Source: Pseudomonas graminis (GTDB lineage Bacteria > Pseudomonadota > Gammaproteobacteria > Pseudomonadales > Pseudomonadaceae). From it: a stretch of DNA of 64,000 nt. Below the pieces are notes generated by a model. It had not been told where the DNA came from. It worked only from the letters and a program-made list of their open reading frames with translations, and ran no database searches. The stretch covers positions 1 to 64,000 of the forward strand of contig NZ_MDEN01000066.1 in the NCBI RefSeq assembly GCF_001705435.1. Reading direction: 5' to 3'. The translations under genes and the position numbers were made by a program. Of this stretch, positions 44,220 through 52,715 are shown piece after piece; position 1 is the stretch's first letter, and every line of letters starts with the position of its first letter.

Positions 44220-45185
44220 TTATTGATCGGGAGTGGGCTTTGGCACAGGACCCGCCTCGTCATTCCCCCACGGCAGTTCAGCCAGCTCGGCAATGGATTG
44301 AAATTCTTTTAAATACTCTGGTTGGTGTCTGGCTAACCATCGCACAACGGAGGCGTTGGCGAGGAGCTTGGTTAGGTAACCTTTGATGACCGTGAGATGA
44401 AGAACGTCAGGCCCGTAGTCATCTTCGATTGTTTTGATCTGCATCTGCAGGGCCGCTAGCTCACGCTCTAAGCGTGCAATGGACTCTGGAGATATCTGCT
44501 GGTCAGGTAGGGGTTTTCTCGTGAAGACCAGTTGGTCGGATGGCGTGGCTGCCAACAGGGCTTTGGCAAGAAGAACGGATAAATTTCGGTTTCCAATCAT
44601 TAGCTCAGCTGCTTCGATTTGTCTCAATGGTTTCATCTGTCGTAGAAGATTGAACACATTGGCAGGGCAATCAGTGTCACCCAAGAGCGAAATGACCTCG
44701 GCACAAATCCCGTTAAGCAGACGAAACCGTTGCTTGATCGTCTGTTGTGACAAGCCAAGAGCCTTGCCGAGCCGCTCGGCAGAGACCCCTCGCTCCATTG
44801 CTCGCACGATCATCTTGTTGCTGTGCACAGCAGAAAGTCGGTTGGTACGTTTGTTATACGAGTACGTGTCATCGTCAGTTGCCACTAGGCAATCGACTTC
44901 GAGCTCGTCCAAATCCTTAAGTGCCTCAATACGTAGATGACCATCCAACAAAAAGTAATGCCCGGTTTGGCCAGGCACTGGTATCACAACTGGCGGCTCG
45001 ACCAGCCCAACGTCTTGAATCGAGGCGAGGATTTGCTGGTATTTGAGACTTTCTTTAACAGCAGGTCGTGATATTTTGAGCGGCATAATATTGATGATTT
45101 CGACTCGAACGCACTCATCCAAAAAGGCATTTTTCGGTACGTGAGTCGGCTGAGTGTTAGAAGAAGCATATAGTCGACTAGACAT
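44220..45185 (-). CDS. ParB/RepB-like partition protein (RepB C-terminal type)
   Basis: 321 residues. The ParB N-terminal domain has MPLKISRPAVKESLKYQQIL and the nucleotide-motif variant LDGHLRIEAL. A helix-turn-helix follows (ERLGKALGLSQQTIKQRFRLL), then a C-terminal part resembling the RepB plasmid-partition family (LERELAALQMQIKTIEDDYG). Its ATG overlaps the stop of the other ParB-like gene (TAATG) with GGAGGAGG upstream. There is no ParA in the window, so classical plasmid partition is unlikely. Last gene of a three-gene coupled operon. Confidence 0.82.
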   Translation of the reverse strand: MSSRLYASSNTQPTHVPKNAFLDECVRVEIINIMPLKISRPAVKESLKYQQILASIQDVGLVEPPVVIPVPGQTGHYFLLDGHLRIEALKDLDELEVDCLVATDDDTYSYNKRTNRLSAVHSNKMIVRAMERGVSAERLGKALGLSQQTIKQRFRLLNGICAEVISLLGDTDCPANVFNLLRQMKPLRQIEAAELMIGNRNLSVLLAKALLAATPSDQLVFTRKPLPDQQISPESIARLERELAALQMQIKTIEDDYGPDVLHLTVIKGYLTKLLANASVVRWLARHQPEYLKEFQSIAELAELPWGNDEAGPVPKPTPDQ

Positions 45186-46093
45186 TACAAACCTCCTCCA
45201 TTCCAAAGCCGAGCTTGTATCAACTTCGGCAACGAATCCAGATGCTCATCAAAAAGGAGCTTTTCGAAATCACTGACGGATAAGAGTTCTTTGATAGCCT
45301 GGATGGAAAAAACAACCCGATCATGTGTAAAAGCTGCCTTTTTAACCATTAAGCGCTGTCGTTCGGCCTCTCGCTCGAACAGCCGCCTTAAGTCAGCTGG
45401 GGTCAGTCTTTTCTTTTTGTTATTCTGGCTAATGCCGAGTGCGCTTCCTCGCACGAGCTTGTCCTTTTTGGCGCGGAGTTCCAGAAGGTGCCTAAGTTTG
45501 GTTATTTTCTTTCCCTTGAATCCGCGTTCGTAGGCGTCAGTCAGTAAATTTTGAATGTCACTTTCGCTACTGCGTGCGATATCCGTCGCCATACTCAGCG
45601 GAATCAAACCAGTCTCAACCGCCGATAGGAGTTTTTCTTCACCTCTCTCGATCAACACAACAATCATGCTGACCCATGAAGCAGTGCTTCCAATTATTTT
45701 TGCGATATCGGCATCCGTCTTACCCCGCTCTTTCAGGCGTCCAACCTCATTCATCAGGTCTATCGGACGGTGCTGCCTTCGAGCAACATTCTCAACCAAG
45801 CTCATCACAAGGCATTCTTCTTCATCAGCGTCAATTACAAACGCTGGAATTTCTAATGCTTCCAGAGCGAGAAATGCTTCAAGACGGCCTTGCCCACACA
45901 CTAAATCGTAATTGAGCGGCCCTTGGGGAGAGGCTTTTCGACTTACGGTAATGGGGCGTTTGAGGCCCGCCGTTCTAATATTTTCGATGAGCTCGCTGTG
46001 GACCTTCTTGTTCCTGGTCCGAGGGTTCAGGATATGGATTTGTGCTATCGGTATTAGTGTTACACGGTCTCGTGTAGTTGATGGGCCGGTCAT
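45185..46093 (-). CDS. ParB-family protein
   Basis: 302 residues. The ParB/Srx-like domain at about 10-105 carries LNPRTRNKKVHSELIENIRT and CGQGRLEAFLAL (the box II position, with GQGR in place of GERR) and MSLVENVARRQHRP (box III). A helix-turn-helix follows: KTDADIAKIIGSTASWVSMI. The C-terminal half is basic. Start and stop overlap the neighbouring genes (ATGA with the recombinase, TAATG with the RepB-like gene), so the three proteins are made together. Confidence 0.85.
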   Translation of the reverse strand: MTGPSTTRDRVTLIPIAQIHILNPRTRNKKVHSELIENIRTAGLKRPITVSRKASPQGPLNYDLVCGQGRLEAFLALEALEIPAFVIDADEEECLVMSLVENVARRQHRPIDLMNEVGRLKERGKTDADIAKIIGSTASWVSMIVVLIERGEEKLLSAVETGLIPLSMATDIARSSESDIQNLLTDAYERGFKGKKITKLRHLLELRAKKDKLVRGSALGISQNNKKKRLTPADLRRLFEREAERQRLMVKKAAFTHDRVVFSIQAIKELLSVSDFEKLLFDEHLDSLPKLIQARLWNGGGL

Positions 46094-47661
46094 TGGCAAG
46101 CCTCTTTCAGGGAGCAACGAGCAGCTAGCCCGTTAAGAACATCCAGAGTTGCGAAGCAGTAGCTGTCGATCAAAGGGCTGTTTTCTTCGGCCATTTTCTG
46201 TGGCCAAGCGCCCATGTCTATAAGTGGAACAAGGTAATAGTCCCTGACTTTCTGGTTTGCTTGCTCCATGCGCACAGCAATGGTGATATCAGGGGCCAAG
46301 CTATTGTCAAATCTCAGTTTCCATCGAAGAGTGCCTGCCGGAGTGGATTGGCAGCGGGCGATAACTACGGATGCGGTCCATTCATCGTTAACCGTCAATA
46401 CATCATTTTGAGCACTGATTTCCACACTCGCCCCAGCAAGTTTCAAGTGCTTTATTACGTTTTCAAAAACCTGCGGATGCAGTTGTCGCAGCGACCGATT
46501 TATATCCAAATATCGGTAGTCCCGATCCGGTGCATAACCTATAAGGGTATATGCACGTAAAAGCCCGCCAAAACGACTTATATAAGCGGCGCTAGAGGGC
46601 ATATTATCCTGCTCGTCGATGAGCATCCCGGACAACGATCCCGCCTGTTGAAGTAAGGCTCCGAGCAGCTCTAGCATTTGTACGTCATCTAGGCGATATG
46701 AGCGCTGCAAGATTATTTCGCGAGCGCAGGTAAACACCTCCAGCGAAACAACTCCTTGAAATGCGCCGTCACAGCGAACCCACTTGTCGGGTGGATTGCG
46801 ACTGATACGTTTGCGCAGCTTGGAGGATGTTTTGTTGTAGACATTGTTGCCAATATATTTCTCGTTGGTCAGCACTTGGTGGACGCTGCCCCTGCTCCAA
46901 GGACGGTCGAAGTCGGTGAGCAGGCCATCTGCATTTAGTACGTTGGCAATCTCACGCTCGTTCAGTCCGCTGTGGATGAATTGGTGATAGATGTGCTGTA
47001 CCACCTCAATTTCAGCCTCGGGCCCAGGAATTAGGATGACCCTGTCTGTCTGGATGCTTTTTTGCTGGCCTCTCGATAGTTCTGCCTTGAATTCATTTTT
47101 CTCATCAATCAGCGCCCGGCGTAGTCCATAACCAGCCGGGCCACCCTGATGAAAGCCTTTCTCCACAAGACGGCATTGACCGGCGAAAACTTTTTGAGAG
47201 AGCTCGCGGCTGTACTCTCCAGCCATTGAACGCTTGATGCCCTTATAAATCGTTGCTAAAGGTGAACCGTCGTTCTCGAAGGGCTCTGCGCAATACACCA
47301 CCTGGATGCCGGAACTGGTGCATAGGTATTCATAATGAGCACTTTCGTCAGTGTTTTGAAAACGTCCCCAGCGACTCACGTCATAAACCAGAATGACTTG
47401 GAACTGGATATTCCCCGCCTGGACGTCATCAATCAATCTGCGCAAAGCATCGCGACCACCGATATCTAGGCCGCTTTTGCCTTCATCCCGATAGGTTTTA
47501 ACGATCTCCATACCATGGCTCGTGGCGTAAGCATGGATAGCCGCGGACTGATTTTCGGTGGAATAGCGTTGGTGATCAGTAGACATGCGAACGTATTCCG
47601 CAGCTTGGATCAAACTGGCAGAGCTGTCTTCCGATTTTTTTCGCTTGGATGGAGAGGGCAA
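46090..47661 (-). CDS. Serine recombinase (large type)
   Basis: 523 residues. The resolvase catalytic domain has the nucleophile Ser27 in EYVRMSTDHQRYSTENQ and the arginine motif VYDVSRWGRFQN. A recombinase domain follows (about 185-290: GGPAGYGLRR, EREIANVLNADGL, HQVLTNEKYIGN). The C-terminal 200 residues lack the cysteine zinc ribbon usual in large serine integrases. TTG start with GAGGAGG seven bases upstream. First gene of a coupled operon with two ParB-family genes. A small palindrome CCAGA/TCTGG lies just upstream of its ribosome site. Confidence 0.9.
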   Translation of the reverse strand: MPSPSKRKKSEDSSASLIQAAEYVRMSTDHQRYSTENQSAAIHAYATSHGMEIVKTYRDEGKSGLDIGGRDALRRLIDDVQAGNIQFQVILVYDVSRWGRFQNTDESAHYEYLCTSSGIQVVYCAEPFENDGSPLATIYKGIKRSMAGEYSRELSQKVFAGQCRLVEKGFHQGGPAGYGLRRALIDEKNEFKAELSRGQQKSIQTDRVILIPGPEAEIEVVQHIYHQFIHSGLNEREIANVLNADGLLTDFDRPWSRGSVHQVLTNEKYIGNNVYNKTSSKLRKRISRNPPDKWVRCDGAFQGVVSLEVFTCAREIILQRSYRLDDVQMLELLGALLQQAGSLSGMLIDEQDNMPSSAAYISRFGGLLRAYTLIGYAPDRDYRYLDINRSLRQLHPQVFENVIKHLKLAGASVEISAQNDVLTVNDEWTASVVIARCQSTPAGTLRWKLRFDNSLAPDITIAVRMEQANQKVRDYYLVPLIDMGAWPQKMAEENSPLIDSYCFATLDVLNGLAARCSLKEACQ

Positions 47662-48001
47662 GGTGGGCCTCCTCTAGACCAGAAAGTCTGGCCCATCTAT
47701 TCAGCGTAGCGATGCTTTGTGACGTGGTTGTGACGAGGCATTACCACAAACTGGCTCATAGCGACAACCAGTCAACCATCGCGCCAGAAACGATAGCTGT
47801 AAGCTGAACCGAAACCGATTTCGTACAAGCTGCGCCCGGCTAAAATGGGTCGGTTTCTGCCGTTGGCCAATGATCGCAATGGGTCTACTTTTTGAGGGTC
47901 GAGTTCTTCAACTTTACTGGTCAAGTTCGGTGCAAACGACTGGCCAAGTCGAATGCAAATGTGCCCCGTCTGAGCAATAGCCACAGACGGGTGTGGTCTG
48001 A
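47662..48001. other. Intergenic region between recombinase and integrase
   Basis: 340 bp. It holds the palindrome CCAGAAAGTCTGG (47679-47691) near the recombinase start and a tandem 11-bp repeat TTGTGACGTGG/TTGTGACGAGG near 47717-47738. A minus-strand stretch (47772-48005) reading KVDPLRSLANGRNRPILAGR looks like commonly repeated Pseudomonas intergenic sequence rather than a gene. Confidence 0.4.
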
Positions 48002-49075
48002 TCAAGCCAGCTTTGCTGCCAGCTCCTCCGCAGTAATGTTGTAATACCGCTTCAGCATGTTTACCTCTCGATGCCCCGTCACGCTCGCAAGCTCAATCAA
48101 ATTCGGCAGCTTAGTCGCAAGCCGACAGGTCGCCTCATGCCGCAAGTCGTGAAAGCGCAGATTGATCAGGAAGTCTTCCTGCGGGGTTACCTGCGCAGCA
48201 CCACAATCCCCCAAGTATTTCAGCCTCGCACGCTCCAGACCTCGAACGAAGGCCTTCTTGAGCGCATCAGCCGTGGTGGGAAAGACTCGACCGCACAACG
48301 AGCGCGGCAAATCCTTTAGCAGTTGAATAGCCTTCGGCGAAAGCGGGACGGTTCTGGGCAGGCCGTTCTTGGTTGCGGGGAGATGCGCTGTTCTACGATC
48401 CAGGTTCACATGCTTCCAGCGCAGCTCGAAAATCTCACCACGGCGCATCGCTGTCTCAATCGCCAGTTGGACTATGGGCCGTATCCAGGGATTGTGTGAT
48501 GCATCGGCGTAGGTGCCGTCGGCACGTCGCTCACGAAGCTCTAACGCGCCGAGCATGTATTGCTCTTCAATTGGGTCGAGCCGTCGCGAGCGCTCGTCGT
48601 TATAGCTTGGACGACTGACCATCCTGACCGGGTTTTCAGCGAGATGAATTCCCCACTCGCGGCGAGCGACCTCGATCACGCACTGAAACAAAGCCAGCTC
48701 ACGTTTCACCGTATTGCCTTTGCGGATCTTCAAGCGCTCGTCACGGTAGCGGGCAAAATCTGAAGAGGTAAGGGTCGCAACGATGCGTGTCGCCAGCGGA
48801 TGACGCTTGAGTGCTTCCAGGCGTTTGATTTCCGAATACGCGCCTTTGTGCTTCGGAGCAATTTCGGAAATGTAGCGATCGATGAGTTGATGAAAGGCAG
48901 TGCGTTCAGCCTCGACCCGAGAGACAAAGATGCCCCGGTCGATTTCGCTTTCGATCATGCGTGCCCAGGCTTGGGCATCGGATTTGGTTTCGAAGGTTTT
49001 GCGCTGGGCTGGATAGCCCTTACGGCGAATTTGCGCTTCCCACTGATACTCGCCGCGATTCCTGATTGTTGCCAT
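48002..49075 (-). CDS. int: Tyrosine integrase of the island
   Basis: 357 residues. The N-terminal AP2-like arm-binding part is ATIRNRGEYQWEAQIRRKGY. A core-binding domain follows, then the catalytic domain with Arg in ETAMRRGEIFELRW, Lys in PATKNGLPRTV, HxxR in FHDLRHEAT, His in VTGHREV and Tyr in LKRYYNIT. ATG is chosen at MATIRN; an extended frame starts in the arm-site repeat. The 5' end is 115 bp from the tRNA-Arg, the usual arrangement for an integrase using that tRNA as attachment site. It reads away from the tRNA into the island. Confidence 0.95.
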   Translation of the reverse strand: MATIRNRGEYQWEAQIRRKGYPAQRKTFETKSDAQAWARMIESEIDRGIFVSRVEAERTAFHQLIDRYISEIAPKHKGAYSEIKRLEALKRHPLATRIVATLTSSDFARYRDERLKIRKGNTVKRELALFQCVIEVARREWGIHLAENPVRMVSRPSYNDERSRRLDPIEEQYMLGALELRERRADGTYADASHNPWIRPIVQLAIETAMRRGEIFELRWKHVNLDRRTAHLPATKNGLPRTVPLSPKAIQLLKDLPRSLCGRVFPTTADALKKAFVRGLERARLKYLGDCGAAQVTPQEDFLINLRFHDLRHEATCRLATKLPNLIELASVTGHREVNMLKRYYNITAEELAAKLA

Positions 49076-49164
49076 TTCGACCATTCCCGCCACACTTGAG
49101 TGTGGCAAATTTGTGGCAAAAACGACTTTCAGGACTAGGACAGGTTTCTGGCAGTTGAGCTAAC

Positions 49165-49181
49165 CCCTTGTAATACAAGGG
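49165..49181 (-). terminator. Hairpin downstream of tRNA-Arg
   Basis: CCCTTG and CAAGGG with a five-base loop lie eight bases beyond the CCA end of the tRNA, which is transcribed leftwards. There is no long U tract, so it could be a processing hairpin. The equivalent place at the left border keeps a weaker version. Confidence 0.45.
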
Positions 49182-49183
49182 AT

Positions 49184-49234
49184 AGAAGATGGTGCACCAG
49201 GCGGGATTCGAACCCACGACCCCTGCCTTCGGAG
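49184..49234. repeat. attR: island-derived tRNA-Arg 3' half
   Basis: Right border copy of the 51-bp direct repeat. It overlaps the intact tRNA gene from its CCA end to the anticodon. It differs from the left copy at three positions (tRNA positions 49, 65 and 67). Confidence 0.9.
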
Positions 49235-49266
49235 GGCAGTACTCTATCCAGCTGAGCTACAGGTGC
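49190..49266 (-). tRNA. tRNA-Arg(CCG)
   Basis: A 77-nt cloverleaf with encoded CCA. Acceptor GCACCTG, D-arm with AGCTGGATA, anticodon stem CTGCC/GGCAG around loop CTCCGAA (anticodon CCG), and T-loop TTCGAAT. In the acceptor stem, position 6 (U) faces U67, one mismatch; the left border copy has A at that place and would pair. The gene is the insertion target of the island and its 3' half now comes from the element. Confidence 0.95.
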
Positions 49267-49632
49267 AACGCGGGCGCCATAATACTCATCTGGCCTGCAC
49301 GCGTCCATGCCGATGACCCGCCGTTAACAATTTAGTGAGACCACGCCAGGCAGCAAAGCCACCCCCGCATGACAACCACATACGCACCCTCCCGGCTACG
49401 CTGACCCATATCCATCCCCATCCCAAGCTCAACCCGTTCTTTTTTTCGAACGCACTATTGTCCTTTACCCCTGTTGTCCCTAGGATTCGTTTGAGATTTC
49501 AAACGCCCCGCCCGGCCTTTCTTCTGTTCTCCAATCAGGGCCGGCGACAGTGTTATCCGGCGGCGGCCTCGGTCGAGGCGCCCGCACACAACCATTCGCT
49601 CCGCCGCGCGCGGTGCTGTTCAGGAGGCCGCA
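49267..49632. promoter_or_regulatory. Region between tRNA-Arg and gabD
   Basis: 366 bp without a gene. It must hold the leftward tRNA promoter and the rightward gabD promoter. CGTTTGAGATTTCAAACG at about 49488-49505 is a good palindrome (CGTTTGA/TCAAACG) and a candidate operator for gabD-gabT control. Confidence 0.45.
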
Positions 49633-51075
49633 ATGCAGCTCAAAGACTCGAAGTTGTTCCGCCAGCAGGCGTACATCAATGGCGCTTGGGCTGATGCCGA
49701 CAGTGGCCAGACCATCAAGGTCAACAACCCGTCGACCAACGAGATTCTCGGCACCGTGCCGAAGATGGGCGCTGCTGAAACCCGCCGTGCCATCGAAGCC
49801 GCTGACAAGGCGCTGCCGGCCTGGCGTGCGTTGACCGCCAAAGAGCGTGGCGCCAAGCTGCGTCGCTGGTTCGAGCTGATGATTGAAAACCAGGACGACC
49901 TCGGTCGCCTGATGACCCTGGAGCAGGGCAAGCCGCTGGCCGAGGCCAAAGGCGAAATCACTTACGCTGCTTCCTTTATCGAGTGGTTTTCCGAAGAAGC
50001 CAAGCGCATCTACGGCGACGTGATTCCGGGCCATCAGCCGGACAAGCGCCTGATCGTCCTCAAGCAGCCAATCGGAGTTACCGCAGCGATCACGCCGTGG
50101 AACTTCCCCGCTGCGATGATCACCCGCAAGGCCGGCCCGGCGCTGGCGGCAGGCTGCACCATGGTGCTCAAGCCCGCTTCGCAAACCCCTTACTCCGCAC
50201 TGGCACTGGCTGAACTGGCCGAGCGCGCGGGCATCCCGGCGGGCGTGTTCAGTGTGGTGACTGGCAGCGCCGGCGATATTGGCAGCGAGCTGACCAGCAA
50301 TCCGATCGTGCGCAAACTGTCGTTCACCGGCTCGACCGAGATCGGCCGCCAGTTGATGGCTGAATGCGCCCACGACATCAAGAAGGTGTCGCTGGAACTG
50401 GGCGGCAACGCGCCGTTCATCGTGTTCGACGACGCTGACCTGGATAAGGCCGTTGAAGGCGCGATCATTTCCAAGTACCGCAACAACGGCCAGACGTGCG
50501 TCTGCGCCAACCGTATCTACGTGCAGGACGCGGTCTACGACGCTTTCGCCGAGAAGCTGCAGGTTGCCGTTGCCAAGCTGAAAGTGGGTGATGGCCTGGC
50601 CGACGGCACCACCACCGGTCCTCTGATCGATGAAAAAGCCGTGGCCAAGGTCAAGGAACACATCGCTGATGCCTTGAGCAAAGGCGCGAAAGTGCTGAGC
50701 GGCGGCAACAGCCTGGAAGGCAACTTCTTCGAACCGACTATCCTGGTCAACGTGCCGAAAAACGCAGCCGTGGCCAAGGAAGAAACCTTCGGTCCGCTGG
50801 CCCCGCTGTTCCGCTTCAAAGACGAAGCCGAAGTGATCGCCATGGCCAACGACACCGAGTTCGGGCTGGCGTCGTATTTCTATGCGCAGAACCTGAGCCG
50901 CGTGTTCCGTGTGGCTGAAGCCCTGGAGTACGGCATGGTGGGCATCAACACCGGCCTGATCTCCAACGAAGTCGCGCCATTCGGCGGCATCAAGGCCTCC
51001 GGTCTTGGCCGTGAAGGCTCCAAGTACGGCATCGAAGATTATCTGGAAATCAAATACCTCTGCCTCAGCATCTGA
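49633..51075 (+). CDS. gabD: Succinate-semialdehyde dehydrogenase (NADP+)
   Basis: 480 residues of the aldehyde dehydrogenase family. The coenzyme-binding part has ITPWNFPAAMITRK and FTGSTEIGRQL, the catalytic Glu is in LELGGNAPFIVF and the catalytic Cys in NGQTCVCANR. It oxidises succinate semialdehyde to succinate, the last step of GABA breakdown. GGAGGCCGCA precedes the ATG. gabT follows after 194 bp, the standard Pseudomonas order. The high similarity to GabD hallmarks (length, C-terminal GLGREGSKYGIEDYLEIKY) makes this assignment firm. Confidence 0.96.
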   Translation: MQLKDSKLFRQQAYINGAWADADSGQTIKVNNPSTNEILGTVPKMGAAETRRAIEAADKALPAWRALTAKERGAKLRRWFELMIENQDDLGRLMTLEQGKPLAEAKGEITYAASFIEWFSEEAKRIYGDVIPGHQPDKRLIVLKQPIGVTAAITPWNFPAAMITRKAGPALAAGCTMVLKPASQTPYSALALAELAERAGIPAGVFSVVTGSAGDIGSELTSNPIVRKLSFTGSTEIGRQLMAECAHDIKKVSLELGGNAPFIVFDDADLDKAVEGAIISKYRNNGQTCVCANRIYVQDAVYDAFAEKLQVAVAKLKVGDGLADGTTTGPLIDEKAVAKVKEHIADALSKGAKVLSGGNSLEGNFFEPTILVNVPKNAAVAKEETFGPLAPLFRFKDEAEVIAMANDTEFGLASYFYAQNLSRVFRVAEALEYGMVGINTGLISNEVAPFGGIKASGLGREGSKYGIEDYLEIKYLCLSI

Positions 51076-51269
51076 ATCCGCTGAGTGGCAGCGTGAAGTA
51101 ACTGTTCGACAACCTGCGGGACGCGAGAGCGCCGTTTCGCAGGTTTCAGTGGCACCAACCTATGGGTGGCCGGGAGGCCGCGACAGTCGATCATCGTATG
51201 CTGTCGCTGTTGACCCCCGCTGCTTGATCCTTGAACCGCGCCGCCCGATGAGCGGCGAATGAGGAAATG

Positions 51270-52550
51270 ATGAGCAAAACTAACGCATCCCTGATGAAAC
51301 GCCGCGAAGCAGCTGTCCCCCGCGGCGTTGGTCAAATTCACCCGATCTTCGCTGAATCCGCGAAGAACGCCACCGTCACCGACGTTGAAGGCAATGAGTT
51401 CATCGACTTCGCCGGCGGCATCGCAGTACTGAACACCGGTCACCTGCACCCGAAGATCGTTGCCGCCGTGCAAGAGCAACTGACCAAGCTGACCCACACC
51501 TGCTTCCAGGTGCTGGCTTACGAGCCTTACGTCGAGCTGTGCGAGAAGGTCAACGCCAAGGTGCCGGGCGACTTCGCCAAGAAAACCCTGTTGGTGACCA
51601 CAGGTTCCGAAGCGGTTGAAAACGCCGTCAAGATCGCCCGCGCCGCGACAGGCCGTGCGGGCGTCATCGCCTTCACCGGCGCGTACCACGGCCGCACCAT
51701 GATGACCCTGGGTCTGACCGGTAAAGTCGTGCCGTACTCGGCCGGCATGGGCCTGATGCCGGGCGGTATCTTCCGCGCCATCTACCCGAACGAGCTGCAC
51801 GGTGTCAGCGTTGACGATTCCATCGCCAGCATCGAGCGCATCTTCAAGAATGACGCCGAGCCGAAAGACATCGCCGCGATCATCATCGAGCCGGTGCAGG
51901 GCGAGGGGGGGTTCTACGTGGCGCCGAAGGCGTTCATGGCGCGTCTGCGTGAACTGTGCGACAAGCACGGCATTCTGCTGATCGCTGACGAAGTACAGAC
52001 CGGCGCTGGCCGTACCGGCACCTTCTTCGCCATGGAGCAGATGGGCGTGAGCGCCGACCTGACCACCTTCGCCAAATCCATCGCCGGTGGTTTCCCGCTG
52101 GCCGGCGTGTGCGGCAAGGCCGAATACATGGACGCCATCGCTCCGGGCGGTCTGGGCGGTACGTACGCCGGTAGCCCGATCGCGTGCGCTGCGGCGTTGG
52201 CGGTCATGGAAGTGTTCGAAGAAGAGCATCTGCTTGATCGCTGCAAGGCCGTTGGCGAGCGTTTGGTCACTGGCCTGCGCGCCATCCAGGCCAAGTATCC
52301 GGTCATCGGTGAAGTCCGAGCGCTGGGCGCCATGATCGCCGTCGAGTGCTTCGAGAACGGCGACACCCACAAGCCGAACGCTGCTGCCGTCGCACAAGTG
52401 ATCGCCAAGGCCCGTGAAAAGGGGCTGATCCTGCTGTCCTGCGGCACCTATGGCAACGTCCTGCGCGTGCTGGTCCCGCTGACCTCGCCGGACGAGCAGT
52501 TGGACAAAGGCTTGAAGATCATCGAAGAATGCTTCGCTGAAATCGCCTGA
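51270..52550 (+). CDS. gabT: 4-aminobutyrate aminotransferase
   Basis: 426 residues of class III PLP aminotransferases. PLP-contact GSEAVENAVKIARA, ADEVQTGAGRTGTFFAMEQM and the lysine in TTFAKSIAGGFPLAG are in order. It transfers the amino group of GABA to 2-oxoglutarate, giving succinate semialdehyde for GabD. GAGGAA precedes two adjacent ATG codons; the second (MSKTNA) matches the family start. A strong terminator follows the gene. Confidence 0.96.
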   Translation: MSKTNASLMKRREAAVPRGVGQIHPIFAESAKNATVTDVEGNEFIDFAGGIAVLNTGHLHPKIVAAVQEQLTKLTHTCFQVLAYEPYVELCEKVNAKVPGDFAKKTLLVTTGSEAVENAVKIARAATGRAGVIAFTGAYHGRTMMTLGLTGKVVPYSAGMGLMPGGIFRAIYPNELHGVSVDDSIASIERIFKNDAEPKDIAAIIIEPVQGEGGFYVAPKAFMARLRELCDKHGILLIADEVQTGAGRTGTFFAMEQMGVSADLTTFAKSIAGGFPLAGVCGKAEYMDAIAPGGLGGTYAGSPIACAAALAVMEVFEEEHLLDRCKAVGERLVTGLRAIQAKYPVIGEVRALGAMIAVECFENGDTHKPNAAAVAQVIAKAREKGLILLSCGTYGNVLRVLVPLTSPDEQLDKGLKIIEECFAEIA

Positions 52551-52604
52551 ATCCGCGTCGGTGAGCCGCAGCCACGTTTGATAAAAACCTGACCGCTTTA
52601 CCAG

Positions 52605-52630
52605 AAAAAACCTGCTTCGGCAGGTTTTTT
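52605..52630 (+). terminator. Rho-independent terminator after gabT
   Basis: AAAAAACCTGC and GCAGGTTTTTT around a TTCG tetraloop form a textbook bidirectional terminator 54 bp after the gabT stop. Confidence 0.95.
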
Positions 52631-52715
52631 CGTTTATGGACGCCGAAAAATTCCGTCTCAGTCTGTCTCCCTGCGCAGTCTTTGACTATGGTGAAGAGAC
52701 TGATGCCGGAGAGTC

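Larger units (their letters stand above)
29825..49234. mobile_element. Integrated genomic island in tRNA-Arg(CCG)
   Basis: A 19.4-kb element bounded by direct copies of the tRNA-Arg 3' half. It carries a tyrosine integrase reading away from the intact tRNA at the right end. The left third carries type I restriction-modification genes. The right two thirds carry a controller-like regulator, small unknown genes and a recombinase/ParB module, with clearly more A+T than the flanking core genome. There are no conjugation or phage structural genes, so it would need outside help for transfer or is a defence-type island. Confidence 0.88.

Noticed and set aside
41164..46093. Integrated plasmid with replication and partition genes
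   Set aside because: ParB-like and replication-like HTH proteins are present, but there is no ParA, no clear initiator and no transfer genes. The ParB genes are coupled to a recombinase instead.
47772..48005. 77-residue frame between recombinase and integrase
   Set aside because: It resembles widespread degenerate Pseudomonas intergenic sequence rather than a conserved protein, and has no ribosome site.
49480..50661. Long minus-strand open frame opposite gabD
   Set aside because: It is the complement of a GC-rich, strongly conserved dehydrogenase gene and has no family-like motifs.
51039..52397. Long minus-strand open frame opposite gabT
   Set aside because: Same reason: a codon-bias artefact on the strand opposite a firm gene.
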